Positions 1-5,464 of a stretch of DNA of 5,709 nt are shown here, piece by piece. How positions within the stretch are numbered: the stretch's first letter is position 1; every line of letters begins with the position of its first letter. Made by a program: the position numbers and the translations under genes. Source of the DNA: Acidobacteriota bacterium. Its GTDB lineage: Bacteria; Acidobacteriota; JAAYUB01; JAMOQF01. The stretch lies in the NCBI GenBank assembly GCA_027040585.1, contig JALULU010000398.1, positions 1 to 5,709 of the forward strand, written 5' to 3'. Under the pieces are notes generated by a model that ran no database searches, had not been told where the DNA came from, and saw only the letters and a program-made list of their open reading frames with translations.

Positions 1-271
1 AAAATTAATTGAAAGGGATGTAAAGGGCCTTTACAAAAAGGCATTAAGTGGAGAGATAAAGAACTTTACAGGTATTTCAGATCCCTATGAGGAGCCTTTA
101 AATCCTGAGATAGTTGTTGAGACAGATAAGGAAACAGTTGAGGAGAGTTTTAATAAGATAATTACCTATCTTGAGGATATGGGATATATTCCTAAATTGG
201 AAGAGGAAACTTACTCAAAGGAAGATGAAGAAAAGATAAAAGATAGGCTGGAGTCTCTGGGATATTTGTAG
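1..271 (+). CDS. cysC: Adenylyl-sulfate (APS) kinase, C-terminal part
   Basis: This is the 3' end of a gene whose start lies before the window; 89 codons are visible in the frame beginning at base 2, ending at TAG 269-271. APS kinase phosphorylates adenylyl sulfate with ATP to give PAPS, the cytoplasmic sulfate donor for reduction or for sulfotransferases. The visible part matches the C-terminal third of CysC: RDVKGLYKKA, then GEIKNFTGISDPYEEP, NPEIVVETD and a closing helix with TVEESFNKII. The usual enzyme ends near the helix ending LEDMGYI (170-190). Here an acidic, lysine-rich linker and a second helix follow, ending LESLGYL (248-268), which echoes the first. The N-terminal P-loop is outside the window, so whether the protein stands alone or is fused to a sulfurylase cannot be told. 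The phosphodiesterase gene starts 8 bases after the stop, and its ribosome site overlaps this stop codon, so the two are probably co-transcribed and perhaps translationally coupled. Family assignment is confident. Confidence 0.92.
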   Translation, partial: KLIERDVKGLYKKALSGEIKNFTGISDPYEEPLNPEIVVETDKETVEESFNKIITYLEDMGYIPKLEEETYSKEDEEKIKDRLESLGYL

Positions 272-279
272 GAAATTGA

Positions 280-1578
280 ATGTCTTTTTTTAAAAAAATT
301 TTTGGCAGCAAAAAAAGAGTAATTGTTATTGGAATAGATGGTGTGCCCTTTTATCTATTAAAAACTTTAATTGATGAAGGGCATCTACCTTTTTTAAAGA
401 GTAAGTTTGAAAAGGGTATTTTTAAAGAGATAAATGCACCACTACCTGAAGTTTCCTCTGTTAGCTGGTCAACTTTTATGACTGGTGAAAACCCGGGAGA
501 ACATGGGATTTTTGGCTTTACTTTAGTGGATAGATATTACAATGTCTCTTTTTCAAATTTTTTAAATTTAAAATCTCCCCCCATCTGGAAAAAACTTGAA
601 AAGAATGGGAAAAAATCTATTGTTATAAACTTACCTTCCACATATCCGGCCACTTCCATAAATGGTGTTTTAGTTAGTGGTTTTGTATCCCCAAATATTG
701 AAAAATCTGTCTATCCTAAAAGTCTTTTAAAATATCTTAAAGGGATAGATTACAGGATAGATGTTGACAATTCACAAGGTAGAGATAATAAAGAGGAATT
801 CCTGAAAGATCTTTTTTATACCCTTAATAAGAGATTTGAACTTGCTAAAAAGCTGGTAAATGATGAAATCTGGGATTTTTTCATGCTTACCATTACAGGG
901 ACGGATAGACTTCACCACTTTTTGTTTAAAAGTTTTTCAGATGAAAATTCAAAATATCACATGGATTTTATAAATTACTACAAAAAGATAGATGAACTCC
1001 TTGGGGAATTTTTAAGTGGTATTAAAGATGACTATGCACTTTTGATGCTTTCAGACCACGGTTTTACTGAGGTTTTTAAAGAGGTTTATATAAATAATGT
1101 TTTACAAAATGAGGGATTTTTAAAATTTAAAGATGGAGAAAGAAATTTTAAAAACATTGACTTTGAAAATACAATTTGTTTTGCCATGGACCCTTCAAGG
1201 ATTTATTTAAATCTAAATGGAAAATTTTCAAAGGGAACTGTAGATGTAAATGATTCTAAAATAATTTTGGCTGATATAGTAAAAATTTTTAATGAACTTA
1301 CCTTTAATGGTAAAAAGGTTATAAGAAAACTTTTTTTTAAAGATGAAGTTTATTCCGGGAAATGTTTTAATGAGGCCCCGGATTTAGTTCTTGTTTCTGA
1401 GAACGGATTTGATTTAAAGGCTTCTTTTAAAAGCGATGAAGTTTTTATTGACACTTATTTTCAGGGAATGCACAAATTTGATAACGCTTTTTTATATTGT
1501 GATGAGAAATTTAATAATTTGGGAAATGTAAAAGAAGTGAAGGATATTTCCAGTCTTATTTTAAATTATTTTTTGTAA
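280..1578 (+). CDS. Alkaline-phosphatase-superfamily phosphodiesterase (type I phosphodiesterase/nucleotide pyrophosphatase family)
   Basis: A 432-residue metal-dependent hydrolase of the family that cleaves phosphodiesters, pyrophosphates or related esters with two metal ions. Visible elements in order: VIVIGIDG with metal ligand D20; the nucleophile region SSVSWSTFMTG (59-69), where S59 or S60 would take the place of the NPP nucleophilic threonine; NPGEHGIFGF (71-80); TGTDRLHH with D209 and H213; SDHGF with D259 and H260; and GMHKFDNAF with H398. All expected ligand positions are present, so it should be active. The N-terminus (MSFFKKIFGSKKR) is no signal peptide and there are no membrane segments, so it probably acts in the cytoplasm. 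The ATG at 280 is chosen because it follows an AGGA at 270-273 with 6 bases of spacing. The protein stops just after the helix that relatives usually follow with a further short C-terminal stretch. Its place directly behind cysC suggests, but does not prove, a sulfo-nucleotide or sulfated or phosphorylated substrate. The exact substrate is unknown. Confidence 0.88.
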   Translation: MSFFKKIFGSKKRVIVIGIDGVPFYLLKTLIDEGHLPFLKSKFEKGIFKEINAPLPEVSSVSWSTFMTGENPGEHGIFGFTLVDRYYNVSFSNFLNLKSPPIWKKLEKNGKKSIVINLPSTYPATSINGVLVSGFVSPNIEKSVYPKSLLKYLKGIDYRIDVDNSQGRDNKEEFLKDLFYTLNKRFELAKKLVNDEIWDFFMLTITGTDRLHHFLFKSFSDENSKYHMDFINYYKKIDELLGEFLSGIKDDYALLMLSDHGFTEVFKEVYINNVLQNEGFLKFKDGERNFKNIDFENTICFAMDPSRIYLNLNGKFSKGTVDVNDSKIILADIVKIFNELTFNGKKVIRKLFFKDEVYSGKCFNEAPDLVLVSENGFDLKASFKSDEVFIDTYFQGMHKFDNAFLYCDEKFNNLGNVKEVKDISSLILNYFL

Positions 1579-2597
1579 ATGTAATTTAATATCATCTTAA
1601 TTTCTTTTTTAGAAAGGTTGTAATTCTTCATACACTTTGAAGATTCTTTATTAGAACCTAATTCCTTTTTCAAAAGGAAGTTTTTAATTTGTTCCTCTGG
1701 ATATTTTCTAAAATCCAAAAATCCACCACCTGTTGAGATTTTGTTTTTATCGTATGTTGGTATATGACAGTTAAAACACCCTTTTTGAAAGAAGTGGTTA
1801 AAAAATTCATCTTTGTTATTTTCTTTAATTAAACTTTTCGCCAGTTTATCAATAACCTGTGGTGGAACTTTCAAGTTTTTCATCTCATCTACGTTATTTG
1901 TTAGCATAAACAGTCTGAATTTTCCCCTATCTTTGAATTTAAAATTTTTAAAAAAGTTCTCAGAATGGCAGTTTAAACACCCACAATCTTCTGGAGTGAC
2001 AATTTTTTTCTTTGATAGAGATAATGGATTTTTAGAGACCTTCATTACTTCTTCTGATAGGCCAAAAAATGAAATCGTAAGAAAAAGTGAGATTAAAATC
2101 AGGTGTTTGGGGTATTTTTCTAATCTTTTAAATTTTTTTACAAAAATTGTTGAAAGGATGATAATCGAAAAAGATATCAGTAATTTATTAAAAGTTTTAT
2201 TTAGGAAAATTTCTCTATAACCAGCCAGGAAAAAGGAAAGTACAGTAAGAAAGATAGCAATTTTTTTGGGAAGTAAATTTTTCTTTTCTGAAAGTAAAAA
2301 GAAGGAGAGAAAAGTTAAAGATAAAAAAATAAGAAAAAGTATTGTGAATAGAAATATTTGAAGATCCCCCCCCCTTAATCGACTCCATGAGAAAAGGTCT
2401 TCATTTTTAAGCTTTGCTAAAAATAAAAATAGAGAAACAATAAAAACTGATGCAACTGGGAAATAGAAGAAGGCTAAATTATATGACCTTTCATATTTTT
2501 TTTTAAGAAAAGTAAAAAATATCATAAAAGATAGTAAAAAAAGGGTAAAACCTGTTGATTCAAGTATGAGATATGAATTTTTATAGATAAAATCCAC
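1566..2597 (-). CDS. Polytopic membrane protein with C-terminal domain carrying two c-type heme motifs
   Basis: A 343-residue protein that I cannot match to a named family. The first half has about six hydrophobic segments (near residues 9-31, 41-61, 81-103, 111-126, 138-153 and 164-181). The loops after segments 1, 3 and 5 are lysine/arginine-rich, which predicts both ends outside the cytoplasm. That fits the tail, which has two covalent heme-c motifs: CLNCH (207-211, preceded by DCG) and CFNCH (274-278). The last 25 residues resemble the end of a class I cytochrome c, with M323 in SKCMKNYNLS as a possible distal ligand of the second heme and a closing helix ending in NYIYKK. It probably transfers electrons at the periplasmic face of the membrane; its partner is unknown. 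The start is GTG (2597-2595), 4 bases after the cysM stop, with only a poor ribosome site; no closer in-frame start is seen. Its last 13 bases overlap the end of the opposite-strand phosphodiesterase gene. A run of nine G residues lies in the coding strand at R75-D78. One arginine, R73, uses CGA; the rest are AGA/AGG. Confidence 0.8.
   Translation of the reverse strand: MDFIYKNSYLILESTGFTLFLLSFMIFFTFLKKKYERSYNLAFFYFPVASVFIVSLFLFLAKLKNEDLFSWSRLRGGDLQIFLFTILFLIFLSLTFLSFFLLSEKKNLLPKKIAIFLTVLSFFLAGYREIFLNKTFNKLLISFSIIILSTIFVKKFKRLEKYPKHLILISLFLTISFFGLSEEVMKVSKNPLSLSKKKIVTPEDCGCLNCHSENFFKNFKFKDRGKFRLFMLTNNVDEMKNLKVPPQVIDKLAKSLIKENNKDEFFNHFFQKGCFNCHIPTYDKNKISTGGGFLDFRKYPEEQIKNFLLKKELGSNKESSKCMKNYNLSKKEIKMILNYIYKK
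1662..1685 (+). terminator. Weak candidate terminator hairpin beyond the phosphodiesterase gene
   Basis: TTCCTTT (1662-1668) and AAAGGAA (1673-1679) form a perfect 7-bp stem with a 4-base loop, followed by G and five T residues. It lies about 84 bases past the phosphodiesterase stop and inside the opposite-strand heme-protein gene. The stem has only two G-C pairs, and such hairpins arise by chance in AT-rich DNA, so this is a weak call. No stronger hairpin is visible between 1579 and 1660. Confidence 0.22.
2366..2374 (-). repeat. Nine-base homopolymer (G9 in coding sense) inside the heme-protein gene
   Basis: Nine consecutive C residues on the plus strand read as AGG GGG GGG G in the gene, covering R75, G76, G77 and the first base of D78, in the predicted outer loop between membrane segments 2 and 3. 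The frame is open on both sides with nine G. In DNA this AT-rich, no other G or C run in the window approaches this length. A change of one base would shift the frame and remove the heme domain. Confidence 0.9.
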
Positions 2598-2601
2598 TAT
2601 T

Positions 2602-3525
2602 TTATGCCAGTCCTTTGCATAAAGAAGTAGAAAGGTATCTTTCCCCTCTATCTGCAGAAATAAATACTATATTTCCTTCATCAATTTCTTCTGCTATTTT
2701 AAGGGCGACATAGTAGTTTGCACCGGAACTAATTCCTGCAAATATTCCTTCCCTCTCCGCAAGAAGTTTTGTGTAAGTTAATGCATCTTCGTCAGATACC
2801 AATATGTGAGAATATATAAAATCTTCTTTCCAGATGGGTGGTACATAACTTCCATCCAAGTGTAAAAGCCCTTCTATTTTTGAAATTCCCTTATCTGGCT
2901 CAACTGCAATAATTTTTGAGCTTTTGTTCTCTTCCCATATTTTTTTCCCTGCCCCCATTAACATTCCTCCTGTGCCAAGTCCTGCGATAAAATAATCTAT
3001 TTTGTTTTTCCCAAAGTCTTTAACTATTTCACTTCCTGTTCCATAATAATGAGCCAGGACGTTTCCTTCATTTCCATTCTGGTTCAAATAGAAGAAATTC
3101 TCACCTCCATCCTTTTCCATTAGCTCTTCACATGCCTCAATGTGGCTGTGTGGATTGTCTCCACTTGTTAAAATGAGTTCAGTTCCATACATTCTCATAA
3201 TAATTCTTCTTTCTAAACTTTTATTTTCAGGCATGTAAACCCTGCACTTAAAACCCATTGCTTTTGATATCATAGACATTGCTATACCTGTATTACCACT
3301 TGAGGCATCCACAATGGTCTTATCTTTTGTGAGTTCTCCACTTTTTATTCCCTCTTCCATTATATATTTTACTATTCTATCTTTGAGTGAGCCACTTGGA
3401 TTGAACATTTCTAACTTTGTAAATATGTTTACATCTTTTTTTGAAGAACTATTTTTTAATTTAATAAGAGGTGTGTTACCTATAAGATTATCTATTGAGT
3501 TAAATGTTTTTTCAATATTTCCCAT
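2602..3525 (-). CDS. cysM: Cysteine synthase, CysM-type (PLP-dependent)
   Basis: A 307-residue fold-type II PLP enzyme that joins an activated serine (O-acetylserine or O-phosphoserine) with sulfide or a sulfur carrier to make cysteine in the cytoplasm. Key elements: IGNTPLIKL (15-23); NPSGSLKDR with Schiff-base lysine K48; the substrate loop SSGNTG (75-80); the phosphate-binding loop GTGG (184-187); GIFAGISSGA with S267 contacting the PLP ring nitrogen; and ADRGERYLST near the end. PENKSLERR (99-107), NxxAHYYGTGSEI (155-167) and the absence of CysK-type features near residues 209-230 place it with CysM rather than CysK. Length is close to E. coli CysM. The ATG (3525-3523) follows GGGAGA at 3536-3531 with 5-base spacing. 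A promoter lies just upstream, and the heme-protein gene follows after 4 bases, so this is the first gene of a two-gene unit. The donor sulfur species and acceptor cannot be settled from sequence; D211 stands where Mycobacterium tuberculosis CysM has the arginine (R220) that binds O-phosphoserine. Confidence 0.93.
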   Translation of the reverse strand: MGNIEKTFNSIDNLIGNTPLIKLKNSSSKKDVNIFTKLEMFNPSGSLKDRIVKYIMEEGIKSGELTKDKTIVDASSGNTGIAMSMISKAMGFKCRVYMPENKSLERRIIMRMYGTELILTSGDNPHSHIEACEELMEKDGGENFFYLNQNGNEGNVLAHYYGTGSEIVKDFGKNKIDYFIAGLGTGGMLMGAGKKIWEENKSSKIIAVEPDKGISKIEGLLHLDGSYVPPIWKEDFIYSHILVSDEDALTYTKLLAEREGIFAGISSGANYYVALKIAEEIDEGNIVFISADRGERYLSTSLCKGLA

Positions 3526-3530
3526 TTTAA

Positions 3531-3536
3531 TCTCCC
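3531..3536 (-). promoter_or_regulatory. Shine-Dalgarno site of cysM
   Basis: GGGAGA on the minus strand, five bases before the ATG, is the best ribosome binding site in the window and fixes the cysM start. An ATG at 3538-3536 is out of frame with the gene. Confidence 0.75.
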
Positions 3537-3556
3537 ATGTTTTTTAAAAGAAAATT

Positions 3557-3585
3557 AGTATAGAACAAAGATATATTATTTGCAA
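3557..3585 (-). promoter_or_regulatory. Sigma70-type promoter of cysM and the heme-protein gene
   Basis: On the minus strand TTGCAA (3585-3580) serves as -35 and TATACT (3562-3557) as -10, with exactly 17 bases between them. Transcription would start near 3550, giving a leader of about 25 bases that contains the cysM ribosome site. TATACT is one base off the consensus and TTGCAA two off. The match in spacing and position makes it convincing, although AT-rich DNA yields chance -10 boxes. Confidence 0.6.
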
Positions 3586-3600
3586 TACAATAGGGTGCAA
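3580..3600. promoter_or_regulatory. Inverted repeat over the cysM -35, possible operator
   Basis: TTGCA (3580-3584) and TGCAA (3596-3600) form a perfect five-base inverted repeat with an 11-base spacer. The left arm lies on the cysM -35 hexamer, and the right arm is about 29 bases ahead of the -10 of the oppositely directed small-protein gene. A dimeric regulator bound here could affect both directions. The arms are short, so chance is a real alternative. Confidence 0.3.
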
Positions 3601-3625
3601 TTTTTATGGATTAAATTTTTTTAAA

Positions 3626-3634
3626 TGTTATAAT
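3626..3634 (+). promoter_or_regulatory. Extended -10 promoter for the small-protein/glycosyltransferase operon
   Basis: TATAAT (3629-3634) is a perfect -10 and is preceded by TG one base away (3626-3627), the extended -10 form that does not need a good -35. No good -35 is seen at 16-18 bases upstream. Transcription would begin near 3641, about 17 bases before the ATG of the 41-residue gene, which supports that gene as the first of the operon. Confidence 0.55.
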
Positions 3635-3657
3635 TAACTTTTATATTGGGTGGCATT

Positions 3658-3783
3658 ATGAGTATTAAATTAATATTTTTGTGGGGGTTAATTTTTGTCT
3701 ATGGCGGTTTTGTAATCTTTGTAATCCTTGATTTGATTTTTGGGTTTTGTTGCTCCCCTGGTATTACTAAAAAGAAGAAATGA
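3658..3783 (+). CDS. Small single-pass membrane protein, unknown function (41 residues)
   Basis: An ORF of 41 codons from ATG 3658 to TGA 3783. I do not recognise it. Residues 5-30 form one hydrophobic segment (from LIFLWGLIFV to LIFGF) containing one acidic residue, D25. Two adjacent cysteines (C31, C32) follow at the membrane edge, then SPGIT and four terminal lysines. The lysines predict a cytoplasmic C-terminus. Support for a real gene: an extended -10 promoter 24 bases upstream, a purine-rich GGGTGG (3648-3653) four bases before the ATG, and the glycosyltransferase starting 12 bases after the stop with its own AGAGG site. Without this gene that operon would have a leader of about 155 bases. 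It may be a small partner or stabiliser of the glycosyltransferase, which is inference from position only. The 4-TM ArnE/ArnF flippase subunits are far larger, so it is not one of those. Confidence 0.65.
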   Translation: MSIKLIFLWGLIFVYGGFVIFVILDLIFGFCCSPGITKKKK

Positions 3784-3795
3784 TATAGAGGCTAA

Positions 3796-5457
3796 ATGAC
3801 TGAAGAATATAGAGCGTGGTTGTTTAAGCACAGAATTTCAATACTTTTATTTGCTGTAATTATAGGATTTTTTTTCAGAATTTATAATTTAAATTATGTT
3901 GGATTTGCCGAAGATGAAGTAAATAAAATAAATGCCGTTGAAAGTTATTTACATGGGGATTTTACTCCAAACGCTGAACATCCAATGCTAATGAAAAATT
4001 TAATTCTTGTTTCAGTTGTTACTTCTCGATTTTACAATGAAAAAATTGCTCCTAAAATTAATTGGCGAAAAATTCCAATAGAGGTCGCTGTCAGATTTCC
4101 AAATGTCTTATTTGGTGCATTAACTGCAATATGTATTTATCTACTTGCTTTTTCTTTTTTTGATATAGAAATTGCTCTTTTATCTGCGCTTTTATGGGCA
4201 ACTGGAATTAATGCCATAATGATAAATAGAATTGCAAAAGAAGACACTTTGTTGGTCTTTTTTATTCTACTTGGGTTTTATTTTCATCGAAGATTTAAAA
4301 CTGCAAAGCCAGAATTTAAAAGGAAATTTTATTATTTATCTGCTGCTTCCTTTGGTGCAATGCTCAGTTCTAAGTATTTTCCACACTATCTAGGGTTGTG
4401 TGTTTTATTTTTTGCAATTCACAAAAAAATAAATCCAGAAGAATATATAGATGATGATTACACTGTTAAAGATTTATTTAAGTATTTAGTAGTACTTGGT
4501 GTTGTTTTTTTAATTTTAAATCCAATGATATTGAGTCCTGAGGTATGGAAATATCTTATTTCATATGTACATGAAGGTACAGTGGTTCACCATGGATATT
4601 ATATGATGCACCATCTTTATTTTAACAATGTTCCAAAAGGGCCCTTTGGAGGTACTCCATGGTATTTTTACCTTTTATATATTTTTGTAAAATTTCCAAC
4701 AGTGGTTCTTGTAGCATTTATTATTGGTTTGTTTTTTGCAGCTAAGGAATGGAGAAAGGGTGGTAACTTTCTAATTTTGTTTTTGCTATTTTTCTGGTTA
4801 GTGCCATACTCCCTTTTTGGCGCAAAGTTTTGTCGCTATACTTTAAGTTTATTGCCACCGATTTACATGGCATCTGCTGTAGGAATTTTAAAAATTTTTC
4901 AGTTTGTGAAAAAATATGTAGATGAAAAATCCTTTAATTTTAAAAAGGCAAAGGTTGCCCTTGTTGTTCCTGTTTTATATGTTATTTTACCTCTTTCGTC
5001 TCTTATATCTACCAATCCATTTTATTCATTGTATGTGAATTTAATAGGTGGAGGTAAGAAAAGTATAGGGTATTTTTTCCCTCATGATGAGTTTTATGAT
5101 CTTGATTTAAGAGAAGCAATAAGAAGGACTGTAAAAATAGCCCCTGTAGGTTCAATTATTGCAGGTGAAACCCCTGCAGTTTTTCAATTTTATCTTAAAA
5201 AATACAACAGGGAAGATATTAAAGTTGTTGAATTGTCAGATAAAAAAGGAAAAGTAGGCTCCGATCGTATAGTGTTTGTTATTCTTCAACCAGGAAGAAT
5301 TTATTTTGAAAACTTACCATTTTATAAGCATCTCTGGAAAAAAGTTAGACCTGTGGTTATAGTTAAAGTCATGGGAAAGGATGCAATAAATGTGTACAAA
5401 CTTTCAGGTAGCGAATATATGAAGATCGCTTCTGAAAGAACATTTCCAAAGGACTAA
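3796..5457 (+). CDS. GT-C glycosyltransferase, PMT/ArnT-like (family 39/83 type)
   Basis: A 553-residue polytopic membrane enzyme of the class that moves a sugar from a polyprenyl-phosphate carrier to a lipid, protein or glycan at the outer face of the inner membrane. Visible hallmarks: first membrane segment near 14-29; an acidic first-loop motif AEDE (E39, D40, E41) where the catalytic carboxylate of GT-C enzymes sits; EHP (61-63), matching the family HP motif; RFPNVLFG (100-107); and NRIAKEDTLL with R145 and D150, matching the conserved Arg...Asp of PMT relatives. A histidine-rich outer loop with GTPWYFYLLYIF follows, then further membrane segments to about residue 408. I count roughly 10-11 membrane segments, then a soluble C-terminal domain from about 425 to 553 that starts with HDEFYD. 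The ATG is preceded by AGAGG (3787-3791) at 4-base spacing. The deacetylase starts 7 bases after the stop. Five of about 20 arginines use CGN codons, more than in the other genes here, a mild hint of different ancestry. Donor sugar and acceptor are unknown. Confidence 0.85.
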   Translation: MTEEYRAWLFKHRISILLFAVIIGFFFRIYNLNYVGFAEDEVNKINAVESYLHGDFTPNAEHPMLMKNLILVSVVTSRFYNEKIAPKINWRKIPIEVAVRFPNVLFGALTAICIYLLAFSFFDIEIALLSALLWATGINAIMINRIAKEDTLLVFFILLGFYFHRRFKTAKPEFKRKFYYLSAASFGAMLSSKYFPHYLGLCVLFFAIHKKINPEEYIDDDYTVKDLFKYLVVLGVVFLILNPMILSPEVWKYLISYVHEGTVVHHGYYMMHHLYFNNVPKGPFGGTPWYFYLLYIFVKFPTVVLVAFIIGLFFAAKEWRKGGNFLILFLLFFWLVPYSLFGAKFCRYTLSLLPPIYMASAVGILKIFQFVKKYVDEKSFNFKKAKVALVVPVLYVILPLSSLISTNPFYSLYVNLIGGGKKSIGYFFPHDEFYDLDLREAIRRTVKIAPVGSIIAGETPAVFQFYLKKYNREDIKVVELSDKKGKVGSDRIVFVILQPGRIYFENLPFYKHLWKKVRPVVIVKVMGKDAINVYKLSGSEYMKIASERTFPKD

Positions 5458-5464
5458 AAATCAA

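Noticed and set aside
285..298. T7 followed by A7 at the start of the phosphodiesterase gene, considered as a slippage or phase-variation site
   Set aside because: Runs of T and A of this size occur repeatedly in this AT-rich window (for example T8 at 1331-1338) and encode ordinary Phe-Lys residues. Nothing marks this one out.
1813..2220. Open plus-strand frame of 135 codons
   Set aside because: It lies wholly antisense to the heme-protein gene, whose CxxCH motifs and topology are clear. It has no ribosome site or recognisable motif.
3314..3547. Open plus-strand frame of 77 codons
   Set aside because: It is the antisense shadow of the N-terminal part of cysM and covers its promoter-proximal leader. 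It has no supporting signals.
3658..3783. Small membrane protein as an ArnE/ArnF-type flippase subunit
   Set aside because: Those subunits are four-helix proteins of about 110 residues or more. This one has a single helix and 41 residues.
3796..5457. Recent horizontal transfer of the glycosyltransferase based on CGN arginine codons
   Set aside because: Only about five of 20 arginines differ and base composition is otherwise like the neighbours, so the signal is too weak to stand as a finding.
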